A DNA stretch of 64,000 bases from assembly GCF_030272895.1 (NCBI RefSeq), contig NZ_JALRNF010000027.1:21473-85472 (forward strand). The letters run 5' to 3'. Both the position numbers and the translations under genes were made by a program. Of this stretch, positions 1-8,752 are shown in pieces (the stretch's first letter is position 1; every line of letters begins with the position of its first letter). This DNA comes from Pseudomonas sp. BGr12. GTDB lineage: Bacteria > Pseudomonadota > Gammaproteobacteria > Pseudomonadales > Pseudomonadaceae. Under the pieces are notes generated by a model. That model was not told the origin of the DNA. It was given only the letters and a program-made list of their open reading frames with translations, and made no database searches.

Positions 1-1236
1 CATGATGGTCAGGATCAGCCGGGTGATGCCGATCCACAGCAGGTACACCAGCAGGAACGCCGGGCCGAACTTGAGGCTGGCGATCACCGCGACGGTCAGG
101 CCCAGCAGGCTGGTCCACATCGACACGCGCTGGTCGAACAGCACCACGCTGGTGAACAGGCCCAGGCGGCGGATACCCAGGCCCAGGGCCCGGGAGTTCT
201 GCCGCAGGTTGTTGCCATACCAGCGGTACATCAGCTTGCGGCTGGCCTTGATGAAGCTTTTTTCCGGCGGGTGCTCGACCGTGTTGATCGCCGCATCCGG
301 CACGTAGAAGGTGTCGTAGCCCAGGCGCATGAGGCTGAACCAGCTGGACTTGTCGTCACCGGTGAGGAACTTGAAGCGGCCCAGGCGCCAGTGTTGCAGC
401 GAGTCGTTCTCGACGTCGGCGATGAACTCGGGGTTGGTCACCACCGCGGCGCGGAACACCGACATGCGCCCGGTCATGGTCAGCACGCGCTTGGACAGGG
501 CCATGGAGCACATGTTGATGTGGCGTTGGGCGAAGCGCAGCTTGTGCCACTCGCTCATGATGTAGCCGCCGCGCACTTCGCAGAATTCGTTGGTGGTCAG
601 GCCGCCGACATTGGCGAACAGCTTGAACCAGGGCACGGTCTTGCGCACCACGCCTTCGCCGAGCACGGTGTCGCCGTCGATCACCGCCACCACGGCGTTC
701 TCGTCCGGCAGGTGGCGGGAGATGGCGCGAAAGCCATAGGCCAGGCCGTCACGCTTGCCGGTGCCGGCAATGCGCACGAAGTCGAGGGTGACGCGGTCTG
801 GCGGATTGAATTTTTCCCAGAGGCTTTTCACCAGCAGTTCGTCGGACATTTCCACCAGCGAGCAGACCACAGTGGTCGGGTAGCCGCAGGCGATCGCCTC
901 GCGGATCACCGAGCTGTAGACCTGGGCGGTGGTCAGGGCATCGATGCGAAAACTGGTGACCATCAGGTACACATGCGACGGGTCCGCGGCGCTGCCCAGC
1001 TTGCGCACCTTGCGCCGCAGCAGCGGGTAGACCACGTAGAGGAACAGCATGCCGCGCACGAAGTGCGTGGCACCCATGGAATAGCGCCAGATGCCGACGG
1101 CGCCGACGAGGAAGATGAAGTCCTTCGAGTCGGGGTCGAAAATCGAGTTGGGCAAGGCCAGGGCGATCGACATGAGCAGGCTCACGTAGAACAGCCATCC
1201 GGCGACCTGTAGCAGGCCGTGCTTGAGCCTTTGCAT
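1..1236 (-). CDS. alg8: Alginate polymerase glycosyltransferase Alg8 (3' end outside window)
   Basis: Inner-membrane family 2 glycosyltransferase that, with Alg44, polymerises GDP-mannuronate into polymannuronate. The 412 codons in the window lack the C-terminal part; the family is about 490 residues. The N-terminus reads [10 protein letters not shown] and is followed by hydrophobic segments near residues 10-27 and 41-70. The glycosyltransferase acidic motif [10 protein letters not shown] lies near residue 187, and a KLMYRWYGN acceptor-site-like motif lies near residue 360. The gene is 66 nt downstream of algD on the same strand, the usual first two genes of the alginate operon. A second in-frame ATG lies at 1245; I chose 1236 because the protein then aligns with the Alg8 N-terminus I remember. 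Neither start has a strong ribosome site. Confidence 0.95.
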   Translation of the reverse strand, partial: MQRLKHGLLQVAGWLFYVSLLMSIALALPNSIFDPDSKDFIFLVGAVGIWRYSMGATHFVRGMLFLYVVYPLLRRKVRKLGSAADPSHVYLMVTSFRIDALTTAQVYSSVIREAIACGYPTTVVCSLVEMSDELLVKSLWEKFNPPDRVTLDFVRIAGTGKRDGLAYGFRAISRHLPDENAVVAVIDGDTVLGEGVVRKTVPWFKLFANVGGLTTNEFCEVRGGYIMSEWHKLRFAQRHINMCSMALSKRVLTMTGRMSVFRAAVVTNPEFIADVENDSLQHWRLGRFKFLTGDDKSSWFSLMRLGYDTFYVPDAAINTVEHPPEKSFIKASRKLMYRWYGNNLRQNSRALGLGIRRLGLFTSVVLFDQRVSMWTSLLGLTVAVIASLKFGPAFLLVYLLWIGITRLILTIM

Positions 1237-1302
1237 GTTCTGCATCCGTATCCAGTAGGGGGGAGGTGGTGCGCGGAGCCCGAAGGCCCCGCGCCTGCCG
1301 GC

Positions 1303-2619
1303 TTACCAGCAGATGCCTTCGGTGCGGGTGGCCGGGGAAGTGGCCTTGCTCATGAAGCCGACCAGGTCGATGACCTGCTTGCCTTCAGGGGCTTGCTGGG
1401 CGAGGGCGCGGAACTTCTCGTCGCGGTTGCCCAGTACGATCACGTCGGCGTGGTGGATGACCTGGTCGAAATCGGCATTGAGCAGCGACGAGACGTGCGG
1501 GATCTTCGACTCGATGTAGTCCTTGTTGGCCCCATGGACACGGGCGTACTCGACGTTGCTGTCGTAGATGTTCAGCTCGTAGCCCTTGCCGATCAGGCGT
1601 TCGGCCAGTTCCACCAGGGGGCTTTCGCGCAGATCGTCAGTGCCGGCCTTGAAGCTCAGGCCGAGCAGGGCGATCTTGCGCTTGTCGTGGCTTTCGATGA
1701 TGTCGAAGGCGTTCTGCACCTGGGACTCGTTGCTGGTCATCAGCGAGTTGAGCAGCGGCGCCTTCACGTCCAGGCTGCTGGCGCGGTAGGTCAGGGCGCG
1801 CACGTCCTTGGGCAGGCACGAGCCGCCGAAGGCGAAGCCCGGGCGCATGTAGTACTGCGACAGGTTCAGGGTCTTGTCCTGGCAGACCACGTCCATCACG
1901 TCGCGGCCATCGACGCCGACCGCTTTGGCGATGTTGCCGATCTCGTTGGCGAAGGTCACTTTGGCCGCGTGCCAGACGTTGCAGGTGTACTTGATCATTT
2001 CGGCCACTTCGATGGCCTTGCGGATGATCGGCGCATCGAGCTCTTCGTACAGCGATTGCAGAATGTCGCCGCTGGCGGTGTCCAGTTCACCGATGACAGT
2101 CATCGGCGGCTGGTCGTAGTCCTTGATCGCGGTACTTTCGCGCAGGAATTCCGGGTTGACCGCCACGCCGAAATCGACGCCGGCCTTTTTCCCCGAGCAG
2201 TCTTCGAGGATCGGGATGACCACGTTCTTGACGGTGCCCGGCAATACGGTGCTGCGCACCACGATGGTGTGGCGGCTGGCTTTTTCGCGCAACACCAGGC
2301 CGATTTCACGGCACACCGACTCGATGTACTCCAGGCCCAGGTCGCCGTTCTTCTTGCTCGGCGTACCGACGCAGATCATCGACAGGTCGCTGTCGCGGAT
2401 GGCCGCGGCGAAGTCGGTGGTGCCGCGCAGGCGGCCGGTGGCGATGCCCTGCTGCAGGAGCGCTTCAAGCCCGGGTTCGACAATGGGCGACTTGCCCTGG
2501 TTGATCAGGTCGATCTTGGTCCTGGACACATCCACGCCAATCACTTCGTGACCCCGTGCGGACAGGCAGCCTGCACAGACTGCACCTACATAACCCAAAC
2601 CAAAGATGCTGATACGCAT
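1303..2619 (-). CDS. algD: GDP-mannose 6-dehydrogenase AlgD
   Basis: Cytoplasmic NAD-dependent oxidation of GDP-mannose to GDP-mannuronate, the committed step of alginate synthesis. The product is 438 residues, close to the 436 of P. aeruginosa. It has an N-terminal Rossmann motif (FGLGYVGAVCAG, residues 6-17), the central UDP-glucose/GDP-mannose dehydrogenase domain, and the catalytic cysteine in GGSCLPKD (Cys268). The C-terminus ends EGICW as in other AlgD proteins. The reading frame can be extended to an ATG at 2628, but the conserved start MRISIFGLGY points to 2619. It is first gene of the alginate operon, followed by alg8, and is preceded by a long untranslated leader and an AlgU-like promoter. 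Confidence 0.97.
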   Translation of the reverse strand: MRISIFGLGYVGAVCAGCLSARGHEVIGVDVSRTKIDLINQGKSPIVEPGLEALLQQGIATGRLRGTTDFAAAIRDSDLSMICVGTPSKKNGDLGLEYIESVCREIGLVLREKASRHTIVVRSTVLPGTVKNVVIPILEDCSGKKAGVDFGVAVNPEFLRESTAIKDYDQPPMTVIGELDTASGDILQSLYEELDAPIIRKAIEVAEMIKYTCNVWHAAKVTFANEIGNIAKAVGVDGRDVMDVVCQDKTLNLSQYYMRPGFAFGGSCLPKDVRALTYRASSLDVKAPLLNSLMTSNESQVQNAFDIIESHDKRKIALLGLSFKAGTDDLRESPLVELAERLIGKGYELNIYDSNVEYARVHGANKDYIESKIPHVSSLLNADFDQVIHHADVIVLGNRDEKFRALAQQAPEGKQVIDLVGFMSKATSPATRTEGICW

Positions 2620-2975
2620 CGCTATCACCTCATGTGTTTATCATGCCGACTCAACTAGCAGAGCCAGGCCGGGTTGATTAACCAGCAATGTCTGGGCGAG
2701 CGGAGTTAGTGGCAAGAAGATGTCACTTCACCGTGCGCAGGCATATAAATGTGGAGTGCGAAATACGCTGCACTCAATATTGGCAGTTAATATCCAATAA
2801 TTAATGGCGTGCCCTTTACTGCAGCCGTCTTTATTGCAGACCGGTTCTCCGGCGCTGCAGTGCTTGCTCTTTCAAGTGGATAAAATCCTTTGAAATCAAC
2901 CACTAGGACGATTCTGTCGGGCGCGTATCTCCTGGGTTCGACTGGGCTTCAGTCGTCGACACTCAAGTCAAAAGT

Positions 2976-3008
2976 TGCTGGGTGCACAACCGTTGTGCAG
3001 TTCCAGCA
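2976..3008 (-). promoter_or_regulatory. Hairpin in the predicted algD leader RNA
   Basis: TGCACAA (2983-2989) and TTGTGCA (2993-2999) form a perfect 7-bp stem with a CCG loop. An outer 6-bp stem pairs TGCTGG (2976-2981) with CCAGCA (3003-3008) across a small internal loop. It lies some 40-75 nt downstream of the predicted start of transcription. It could be an RNA element or a protein-binding palindrome; the sequence does not decide between them. Confidence 0.5.
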
Positions 3009-3056
3009 GTGTTGTAGGTCATCTCTCACACTGGGCTGGAGAATCGTTACGGGTGC

Positions 3057-3085
3057 TATGAGCGATGGTCGAGGGGATAAGTTCC
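3057..3085 (-). promoter_or_regulatory. Candidate AlgU (sigma-22/RpoE-type) promoter of algD
   Basis: On the minus strand GGAACTT (3085-3079) is followed, after a 16-17 nt spacer, by CTCATA (3062-3057). The -35 is a perfect match to the AlgU GAACTT consensus; the -10 (consensus TCTGA/TCNAA) is a weaker match. Transcription would begin near 3050, about 430 nt upstream of the algD start. The placement resembles the algD promoter of P. aeruginosa, which is also AlgU-dependent with a long leader. Confidence 0.65.
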
Positions 3086-3264
3086 GAGGCGGGTTCGGCG
3101 ACCGTGAAAGATTTTTAAATATTTTTTCAAGTGCCATTACTTCCACTTTGATGGCACGGGCTAGTTTCATCCCTGTATATAAAGGACGAACTCGGGGAGG
3201 GATATTTTTGTGCCAGTATCGAAAAAATTTTTCGAAATTCGTCAAAAAATTACGGGCGGGGGTT

Positions 3265-3327
3265 ATGGCGTTTTGCAATAAAAGAGATGTTGGCGAATTT
3301 ATGGCGCCATAAAATTGGCGTTTTCAC
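3265..3327. promoter_or_regulatory. TGGCG repeat cluster upstream of algD, AmrZ-site-like
   Basis: TGGCG occurs at 3266, 3291, 3302 and 3316. The first and last are extended to TGGCGTTTT and lie exactly 50 bp apart. On the minus strand they read AAAACGCCA, similar to the GGCAAAACGCC core I remember for AmrZ, a ribbon-helix-helix activator of algD. A perfect 16-bp palindrome is centred at 3305/3306 (3298-3313). The block is 215-280 bp upstream of the predicted algD transcription start, roughly where AmrZ acts in P. aeruginosa. Identification as AmrZ sites is inference. Confidence 0.4.
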
Positions 3328-3332
3328 GGGTT

Positions 3333-3424
3333 CTGTAGGAGCGGGCTTGACCCGCGATGAGGCGGGCAACGTCCACGCATCTGATCGCGGGGCAAGTCGA
3401 GTCGTCGCACCGCCGCTCCTACAG
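3333..3424. repeat. REP inverted-repeat pair, extended subtype on one arm
   Basis: CTGTAGGAGCGG at the left end is repeated inverted as CCGCTCCTACAG at the right end. The left arm is the common REP form; the right arm carries an extra stretch between GGGCAAG and CCGCTCC. It sits just beyond the 3' end of yaaA and upstream of the algD control region. Confidence 0.8.
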
Positions 3425-3431
3425 GTAGGTA

Positions 3432-4211
3432 TTATTCCTCCGGATGATCGCGCAGGAACACCAGGTTGTCCGGCTTCGACTGCTCGGCACTGTAGTAGTA
3501 GCCCTGCACATCGAACTGCTTGAGCCGCTCGGGGTCATTGATGCGCTCCTGGATCACGAAGCGGCTCATCATCCCGCGGGCTTTCTTGGCGTAGAAGCTG
3601 ATGATCTTGTATTGGCCGTTCTTGAAGTCGCGGAACTCGGTGTTGATGATCCGCGCCTTCAAGGCGCTGCGCTTGACCGCGCTGAAGTACTCGTTGCTGG
3701 CGAGGTTGAGCAGCAGGTCGTCGCCCTGGTCGGCCAGGGCCTGGTTCAGCCATTCGCTGATGCGCGTGCCCCAGAAGGCGTACAGGTCCTTGCCGCGGGC
3801 GTTGGCCAGCTTGGTGCCCATTTCCAGGCGGTAGGGCTGCATCAGGTCCAGCGGGCGCAGCAGGCCGTACAGGCCCGAGAGCATGCGCAGGTGGTCCTGG
3901 GCGTAGCTGAAGTCGTCTTCGCTGAGGGTTTCGGCATCGAGCCCGGTGTAGACGTCACCCTTGAACGCCAGCAACGCCTGCTTGGCGTTGTCCGGGGTGA
4001 AGGCCGGGGTCCAGCTGCCGAAGCGCGCTGCGTTGAGGCCGGCAAGCTTGTCGGAGAGGTGCATCAGCTCGCTGATCTGCGCCGGCGACAGTTCGCGCAG
4101 TTGCACGATCAGCTCCTGGGAGTCGTCCAGGTACTGCGGCTGGGTGTAGCGCTGGGTCACGGGCGGGGTGTCGTAGTCGAGGGTCTTGGCGGGGGAAATC
4201 ACCGTCAGCAT
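3432..4211 (-). CDS. yaaA: Peroxide stress resistance protein YaaA (DUF328/UPF0246)
   Basis: A 259-residue cytoplasmic protein of the YaaA family. In Escherichia coli it limits intracellular free iron and DNA damage under peroxide stress. It begins [13 protein letters not shown], the family N-terminal signature, and contains the conserved [30 protein letters not shown] and FYAKKARG blocks spread over residues 115-230. Length is as expected. The ATG at 4211 follows an AGGAGC ribosome site; the frame is open further upstream, but that part has no family similarity. It is convergent with the alginate control region, separated by a REP pair. Confidence 0.95.
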   Translation of the reverse strand: MLTVISPAKTLDYDTPPVTQRYTQPQYLDDSQELIVQLRELSPAQISELMHLSDKLAGLNAARFGSWTPAFTPDNAKQALLAFKGDVYTGLDAETLSEDDFSYAQDHLRMLSGLYGLLRPLDLMQPYRLEMGTKLANARGKDLYAFWGTRISEWLNQALADQGDDLLLNLASNEYFSAVKRSALKARIINTEFRDFKNGQYKIISFYAKKARGMMSRFVIQERINDPERLKQFDVQGYYYSAEQSKPDNLVFLRDHPEE

Positions 4212-4345
4212 CGGTCGGGCTCCTGAAATCGTGGGGGCGATTCTACGGGGCGGGGGCTGTGATCTCCAGCTATGACGTCGATAGCCACAGACCATCCCGA
4301 CGCTTGACGCTATAGTGCGCGGCGAGGAAACCGGGGAGCCCGATC

Positions 4346-5473
4346 GTGCGCATTGCCTTTGTATTTCTGAGCGGGCTGTTGAGCCTTGCCGCCCACGCCG
4401 CGCCGCTGCCGCTGGCGACGTTCGACCGTAGCCACTGGCCGGAGCAGCTCGACAGCCCGGCCCTGTTCGATGTCGCCTCGCGTGCCGAGATCCTTGGCTT
4501 TGCCCACGCCCTGCAGGCCAGCGAGGCGCTGGATGAACCGACCCTGGCCGCGCGCCTGGGGCTGCGGCAGATCAACCTGGTATCGATCAACCAGGTGCGC
4601 CAGCGCCTGTGGCAACAGTTGTGGCGCAACTACGCGCTGGCGCAGCAAAGTTGCGACCAGGATGCCTCGTTCTGCTATGCCATCGATGGTCAGGCCGAAT
4701 TGCGCCAGCAGGCGGTGAAGTTCGTGGTGGCCGGTGACTCCTTCTATGCCGGTTGGGCCGGGCCCGCCAGCGAGTTTCACACGCTGTACCTCAATGAGCT
4801 GCTGCGCAAGGCCGCGCTGTTCCCGCAGACCGCCAGCGAGATTGAGCGCTATTCGGACCAGGAGCGCAGCGGCGACGAGCTCAACGACCGGCTGTTCATG
4901 CTGACCTTCGACTCGGGACCGGGGGCGATCGGCGGCAGTACCGATAGGCTGACCGACTACCTGCGTCGGCAAAAGCTCGCGGCCACCTTCTTCGTGCTCG
5001 GCAACAGCCTGCAGACGCGCCGCGACAAGACTTCGCTGGCCGATCTGCGCACGCTCTACCGTGGCCAGTGCGTGGGCATCCAAGGCTGGCAATACCGCTC
5101 CCACGGGCAGTGGCAGGACTGGCAGGACTCGGTGCTGCGCAGCCAGGCGCGGGTTCAGGCGGACCTGCCCGAGCAGTATGTGCCGATGTTCAGGCCACCC
5201 TATGGCCAGCGTCGGGCCGACAGCCAGGGGTTCTTCGCCAGCCAGGGCTTGCAAGTGGTGCTGTGGAATATCGATGCACAGGACCAGGGCGGGTTAAGTG
5301 CCGAACAATCGGCGCAGCGGGTGCTGACCCTGATGCTGCTGTGGCGACGTGGCGTGATCCAGTTTCATGATGGCCAACCCAAGGCGCAGGAAGCCGTGGC
5401 CTGGTTGCTCAAGCGCACGGCGCAGACGGGGATTGGTTGGGAAGATTGCCGGCATTTTGTCGGCAAAAGCTGA
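4346..5473 (+). CDS. Secreted polysaccharide-deacetylase-like protein with degenerate NodB motifs
   Basis: A 375-residue protein with a Sec signal peptide (cleavage probably after AAHA, near residue 18), an N-terminal domain of about 160 residues that I do not recognise, and a C-terminal NodB-homology domain (about residues 180-370). NodB motif 3 (RPPYG, 283-287) and the motif-5 histidine (QFHDG, His341) are present. Motif 1 is TFDSGPG (187-193) rather than TFDDGP, so the first metal-ligand aspartate is Ser. The motif 2 region (248-253, WQYRSH) has lost the first histidine. Metal-dependent deacetylation is therefore uncertain: it may be a carbohydrate-binding or altered-activity member. It stands alone, divergent from yaaA. 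Confidence 0.8.
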   Translation: MRIAFVFLSGLLSLAAHAAPLPLATFDRSHWPEQLDSPALFDVASRAEILGFAHALQASEALDEPTLAARLGLRQINLVSINQVRQRLWQQLWRNYALAQQSCDQDASFCYAIDGQAELRQQAVKFVVAGDSFYAGWAGPASEFHTLYLNELLRKAALFPQTASEIERYSDQERSGDELNDRLFMLTFDSGPGAIGGSTDRLTDYLRRQKLAATFFVLGNSLQTRRDKTSLADLRTLYRGQCVGIQGWQYRSHGQWQDWQDSVLRSQARVQADLPEQYVPMFRPPYGQRRADSQGFFASQGLQVVLWNIDAQDQGGLSAEQSAQRVLTLMLLWRRGVIQFHDGQPKAQEAVAWLLKRTAQTGIGWEDCRHFVGKS

Positions 5474-5811
5474 AATAACGAGTGGAAAGGTTACTCAGCA
5501 AGAAAAAGTTACATGCAATTCACAGGGCCTGATTTATGACTGTAGCGGTGCATTGGCCCTGCGCCAAGGGCTATTTGTCATGGCGAAAAATAAACTTCAA
5601 AAATGCGTAAAAATGCTTTTTTCGGTAATGGGTTTTGCGGTATCAAGAAGACAGACCGCCGAACCCTGCAGCACAGGTGGCGTCACTGGGCACCTTGATC
5701 TGTGGGAGCTTCCCGACCGTAACGACGCGGTACAGGGGAGAACGGCGGCCACTTCTCGGCGCAGCACCGTTTTGGTATTGCGTCGTCAGGCCCCGACAAA
5801 GGTGACCGAGT
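5474..5811. other. Intergenic region upstream of the phoH-like gene
   Basis: 338 bases without a supportable gene. The middle (5575-5640) is AT-rich and could hold the promoter of the downstream gene, but I see no convincing -35/-10 pair. An overlapping open frame at 5367-5819 runs out of the deacetylase gene in another frame and is not a gene. No repeat or terminator stands out. Confidence 0.5.
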
Positions 5812-7206
5812 ATGGATGACCAAGGACGCACCACTTCCTCCCACAAGCCAATCCTGTATGTGCTCGATACCAATGTACTGATCCACGATCCCAACGCCTT
5901 GCTCAATTTCGAGGAGCACCACGTCGCCATACCGATGACGGTGCTGGAGGAGCTCGACAAACTCAAGACCGGCAAGCACACCGTCGCCGCCGAATGTCGC
6001 CAGGCCATCCGCCTGATCGACCAGACCCTGGGCGATGCCTCGCCTGCCGATGTCGAGCAGGGCGTGCCGATCCAGCGGGGCAAGAGCGGGCCCAAGGGCT
6101 TGCTGTCGATCCTGATGAGTCCGCGCAACGAGCCGCACCGCCTGCTGCCGGAGACTCTCAACGACAACATCATCATCAACCAGTTGCTTGAGCTGCGTAG
6201 CCGGCGCAAGGACCTGGACGTGGTGCTGGTGACCAAAGACATCAACATGCGCCTCAAGGCCCGCGCCTGCGGGATCGCGGCCGAGGACTACAGCACCGAC
6301 CAACTGGTTGACGACGTTTCCCTGCTGTCCAAGGGCTATCACAGCGTCACCGGATCGTTCTGGGACCGGGTCAGCAAGGTCGAGACCCGCCAGGACCATG
6401 GTCGCACCTGGCATCGGGTGCAAATGATCGACAACCTGCCGGCGGTGCACATCAACGAGTTCATCATCGACGAGCAGGGCTTCGTCGGCTGGATCAAGGG
6501 CATCAAGGACGACGAACTGCTGCTGCTCGACCTGCACCAGGAACCGCTGCTGCACCAGGAAGCCTGGGGCCTGAAACCGCGCGACATCCACCAGAGCCTG
6601 GCGCTGTTCGCCCTGCTCGATCCGGACATCCACCTGGTCAACCTGACCGGCGCCGCCGGCTCCGGCAAGACCATCCTGGCCCTGGCCGCCGCCATCGAGC
6701 AGACCATGGTCAGCAAGCGCTACCGGCGCATCATCGCCACCCGCAGCGTGCAGGGGCTGGACCAGGAGATCGGCTTTTTGCCGGGCACCGAGGCGGAAAA
6801 AATGGAGCCCTGGCTCGGGGCGATCACCGACAACCTCGAAGCCTTGCACATGGATGATGAAAGCACCCATGGCAGCGTCGACTACATCCTCGAACGCGTA
6901 CCGCTGCAGTTCAAATCCCTGAACTACATTCGCGGTCGCAGCTTCCAGCAGAGCCTGATCCTGATCGACGAGTGCCAGAACCTCACCCCGCACCAGATGA
7001 AAACCATCATCACCCGTGCCGGTGCCGGTTCCAAGGTGATCTGCCTGGGCAACCTGGCGCAGATCGACACCCCCTACCTGTCCGCTACCAGCTCGGGCCT
7101 GACCTACCTGACCGAGCGCTTCAAGGACTTCCCCAACGGCGTGCACATCACCCTGCAGGGCGTGCCGCGGTCGATCCTGGCCGAATACGCCGAATCGCAC
7201 CTGTAA
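5812..7206 (+). CDS. PIN-PhoH fusion protein (PhoH2-type RNase/ATPase)
   Basis: A 464-residue cytoplasmic protein. Residues about 14-165 form a PIN nuclease-like domain with acidic positions in LDTNVLIHDP (Asp19), VLEELDKLK and TKDINMRLKA. Residues about 250-455 form a PhoH P-loop ATPase with Walker A GAAGSGKT (280-287) and Walker B LILIDECQN (382-390). The family is thought to couple RNA unwinding to RNA cleavage; PhoH2 enzymes from actinobacteria do this in vitro, and the role in Pseudomonas is not established. Length and domain order are typical. It is transcribed alone and ends at a strong terminator. Confidence 0.92.
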   Translation: MDDQGRTTSSHKPILYVLDTNVLIHDPNALLNFEEHHVAIPMTVLEELDKLKTGKHTVAAECRQAIRLIDQTLGDASPADVEQGVPIQRGKSGPKGLLSILMSPRNEPHRLLPETLNDNIIINQLLELRSRRKDLDVVLVTKDINMRLKARACGIAAEDYSTDQLVDDVSLLSKGYHSVTGSFWDRVSKVETRQDHGRTWHRVQMIDNLPAVHINEFIIDEQGFVGWIKGIKDDELLLLDLHQEPLLHQEAWGLKPRDIHQSLALFALLDPDIHLVNLTGAAGSGKTILALAAAIEQTMVSKRYRRIIATRSVQGLDQEIGFLPGTEAEKMEPWLGAITDNLEALHMDDESTHGSVDYILERVPLQFKSLNYIRGRSFQQSLILIDECQNLTPHQMKTIITRAGAGSKVICLGNLAQIDTPYLSATSSGLTYLTERFKDFPNGVHITLQGVPRSILAEYAESHL

Positions 7207-7216
7207 CCACCAGTCA

Positions 7217-7243
7217 CCGGGCGGCCCTGCCGCCCGGTTTTTT
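7217..7243 (+). terminator. Rho-independent terminator of the PIN-phoH gene
   Basis: Perfect 9-bp stem CCGGGCGGC/GCCGCCCGG with a 3-nt loop followed by six T residues, starting 10 bases after the stop codon. Confidence 0.92.
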
Positions 7244-7302
7244 CGCTGCGAAAACCTGACCCTTGGGTTTACACTCTGTGCTCCCTTCACAGGAGCAGAG
7301 CT

Positions 7303-7776
7303 GTGCTGACTCATCTCGATTCCCAAGGTCGGGCCAATATGGTCGACGTCACCGAAAAAGCCGTGACGGCGCGCGAGGCCGTGGCCGAAGCGCGGGTGCG
7401 CATGCTCCCGCAAACCCTGCAAATGATTGTCGACGGCGAGCACCCCAAGGGGGATGTGTTCGCCGTGGCGCGTATTGCCGGCATCCAGGCAGCGAAGAAA
7501 ACCAGCGACCTGATCCCGCTGTGTCACCCGCTGATGCTCACCAGCGTCAAGGTCGAGCTGACCGCCGACGGGCAGGATGCCGTGCGTATCCTCGCCCGCT
7601 GCAAACTGGCCGGGCAGACCGGGGTGGAGATGGAGGCACTGACTGCTGCCAGCGTCGCGGCGCTGACCATCTATGACATGTGCAAGGCCGTGGACAAGGG
7701 CATGGTCATCGAGCAGGTGCGCCTGCTGGAGAAGACCGGTGGCAAGAGCGGTCATTACAAGGTGGAGGGCGAATGA
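7303..7776 (+). CDS. moaC: Cyclic pyranopterin monophosphate synthase MoaC
   Basis: A 157-residue cytoplasmic enzyme converting the MoaA product (3',8-cyclo-7,8-dihydro-GTP) to cyclic pyranopterin monophosphate, the first intermediate of molybdenum cofactor synthesis. Family blocks visible are ANMVDVTEK (12-20), [21 protein letters not shown] and [11 protein letters not shown], which contain the catalytic Lys, His and Asp. Start is GTG at 7303 behind AGGAG at 7291-7295. The stop codon overlaps the moaD start (ATGA). moaA and moaB are not in this window, so the local operon covers only moaCDE. Confidence 0.96.
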   Translation: MLTHLDSQGRANMVDVTEKAVTAREAVAEARVRMLPQTLQMIVDGEHPKGDVFAVARIAGIQAAKKTSDLIPLCHPLMLTSVKVELTADGQDAVRILARCKLAGQTGVEMEALTAASVAALTIYDMCKAVDKGMVIEQVRLLEKTGGKSGHYKVEGE

Positions 7777-8018
7777 AGGTCAAGGTCATGTATTTCGCCC
7801 GTTATCGCGAACTGCTGGGGCTCGACAGCGAGCGTCTCGAGGGGAGTTTTGCCGTGCTCGACGACGTGCGCCAGGCCCTGGTGGCCAAGGGCGGGGACTA
7901 TGCGGTGCTGGCCGAGCAGAATCTGATGTGTGCGCGTAACGAGGAGCTGTGCAAGCTCGATGAAGCGCTGGAGGAGGGCGATGAGATTGCCTTTTTCCCA
8001 CCCGTGACCGGAGGTTGA
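7773..8018 (+). CDS. moaD: Molybdopterin synthase sulfur-carrier subunit MoaD
   Basis: An 81-residue ubiquitin-fold protein whose C-terminal Gly-Gly is adenylated and thiocarboxylated and then delivers sulfur to the pterin on MoaE. It begins [14 protein letters not shown] and ends FFPPVTGG, the family's functional tail. The ATG overlaps the moaC stop by four bases, so translation is coupled. It is too short to be distinctive on its own, but the context and the GG terminus make it clear. Confidence 0.95.
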   Translation: MKVKVMYFARYRELLGLDSERLEGSFAVLDDVRQALVAKGGDYAVLAEQNLMCARNEELCKLDEALEEGDEIAFFPPVTGG

Positions 8019-8020
8019 GC

Positions 8021-8467
8021 ATGGCGGTACGCGTACAGCAAGCGGCATTCGATCCAGGCACCGAGGTCAACGCCATGCATGCCGCCAACGTTGGTGTGGG
8101 GGCGGTGGTCAGCTTCGTCGGCTACGTGCGTGATTTCAACGATGGCCTGGAGGTGGCGGGGATGTTCCTGGAACACTATCCGGGGATGACCGAGAAAGCC
8201 CTGGCCAAGATCGTGGTCGAGGCCGAGCAGCGCTGGCCGCTGCTCAAGGTCGAGGTGCTGCACCGCATCGGCGCGCTGGAGCCCGGCGAGCCGATCGTCT
8301 TTGTCGGCGTGGCCAGCGCCCATCGCCAGGCGGCGTTCGACGCCTGCAATTTCATCATGGACTACCTCAAGACCCGGGCGCCGTTCTGGAAGAAGGAACA
8401 GACCGCAGCGGGGGACCGCTGGGTCGAGGGCAAGCAGAGCGACGAGGACGCGGCAGGGCGCTGGTAA
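8021..8467 (+). CDS. moaE: Molybdopterin synthase catalytic subunit MoaE
   Basis: A 148-residue large subunit of molybdopterin synthase, which converts cyclic pyranopterin monophosphate to molybdopterin with sulfur from MoaD. Recognisable blocks are GAVVSFVGYVRDFN, LEHYPGM, HRIGALEPGEP, VGVASAHR and the active-site lysines in FWKKEQ. The ATG at 8021 has a GGAGG site at 8010-8014; an in-frame TTG six bases earlier lacks suitable spacing. Two bases separate it from the moaD stop, completing a moaCDE operon. A REP pair follows. Confidence 0.96.
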   Translation: MAVRVQQAAFDPGTEVNAMHAANVGVGAVVSFVGYVRDFNDGLEVAGMFLEHYPGMTEKALAKIVVEAEQRWPLLKVEVLHRIGALEPGEPIVFVGVASAHRQAAFDACNFIMDYLKTRAPFWKKEQTAAGDRWVEGKQSDEDAAGRW

Positions 8468-8497
8468 TTGACCCGGCTCCTGCAGGAGCGATTGTCT

Positions 8498-8614
8498 TTG
8501 TGGGAGCTGGCGAAGCCTGCGAGAGGCTAGCACTGACACAATCTAAGGATCACGAGCGCTGCGCGCTCGATCGCAGGCTTCGCCAGCTCCCACAGCTCCC
8601 ACAGCTCCCACAGT
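8498..8614. repeat. REP inverted-repeat pair, GTGGGAGCTGGCG subtype, with triplicated arm end
   Basis: TGTGGGAGCTGGCGAAGCC (from 8498) is repeated inverted near 8573-8596. The right arm ends in three tandem copies of the 9-mer AGCTCCCAC (8585-8611). This REP subtype differs from the GTAGGAGCGGGC form elsewhere in the window. It lies between moaE and the amino-acid-binding protein gene. Confidence 0.8.
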
Positions 8615-8752
8615 GCGATCCCGATGTGCTTGAATTCCGCTGTTGAGTTTTCGTACAGAAAAGTCCAGTATGGATTTCAAAGTACAAAACGCCTTGCCAT
8701 TCCTTTCTTCTGTCTTGCAACACACCTCCAATAACGAGCGAGAGAGACCCTC

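Larger units (their letters stand above)
2620..3332 (-). other. algD leader and upstream regulatory region (no gene)
   Basis: About 700 bases with no supportable gene. The algD-proximal 430 bases are the likely untranslated leader, comparable to the roughly 370-nt leader known in P. aeruginosa. The distal part is AT-rich (3100-3330) and carries repeated TGGCG motifs. A short sequence at 3185-3194 (GTTCGTC on the minus strand) matches 7 of 9 bases of the AlgR box CCGTTCGTC as I remember it. An open frame at 2890-3312 runs against the leader, has atypical composition and no ribosome site, and is not called as a gene. Confidence 0.6.

Noticed and set aside
2890..3312. 140-codon open frame in the algD leader, opposite strand
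   Set aside because: No ribosome site, no recognisable protein, and it overlaps the promoter and leader elements.
5548..5575. TTGGC...GCCAA dyad upstream of the PIN-phoH gene
   Set aside because: Only five base pairs and no supporting context.
5367..5819. 150-codon open frame before the PIN-phoH gene
   Set aside because: It starts inside the deacetylase-like gene in another frame and has no family similarity or ribosome site.
5683..7755. 690-codon open frame antisense to the PIN-phoH gene
   Set aside because: It mirrors a strongly coding gene in high-GC DNA, matches no family I know and crosses the phoH terminator and moaC.
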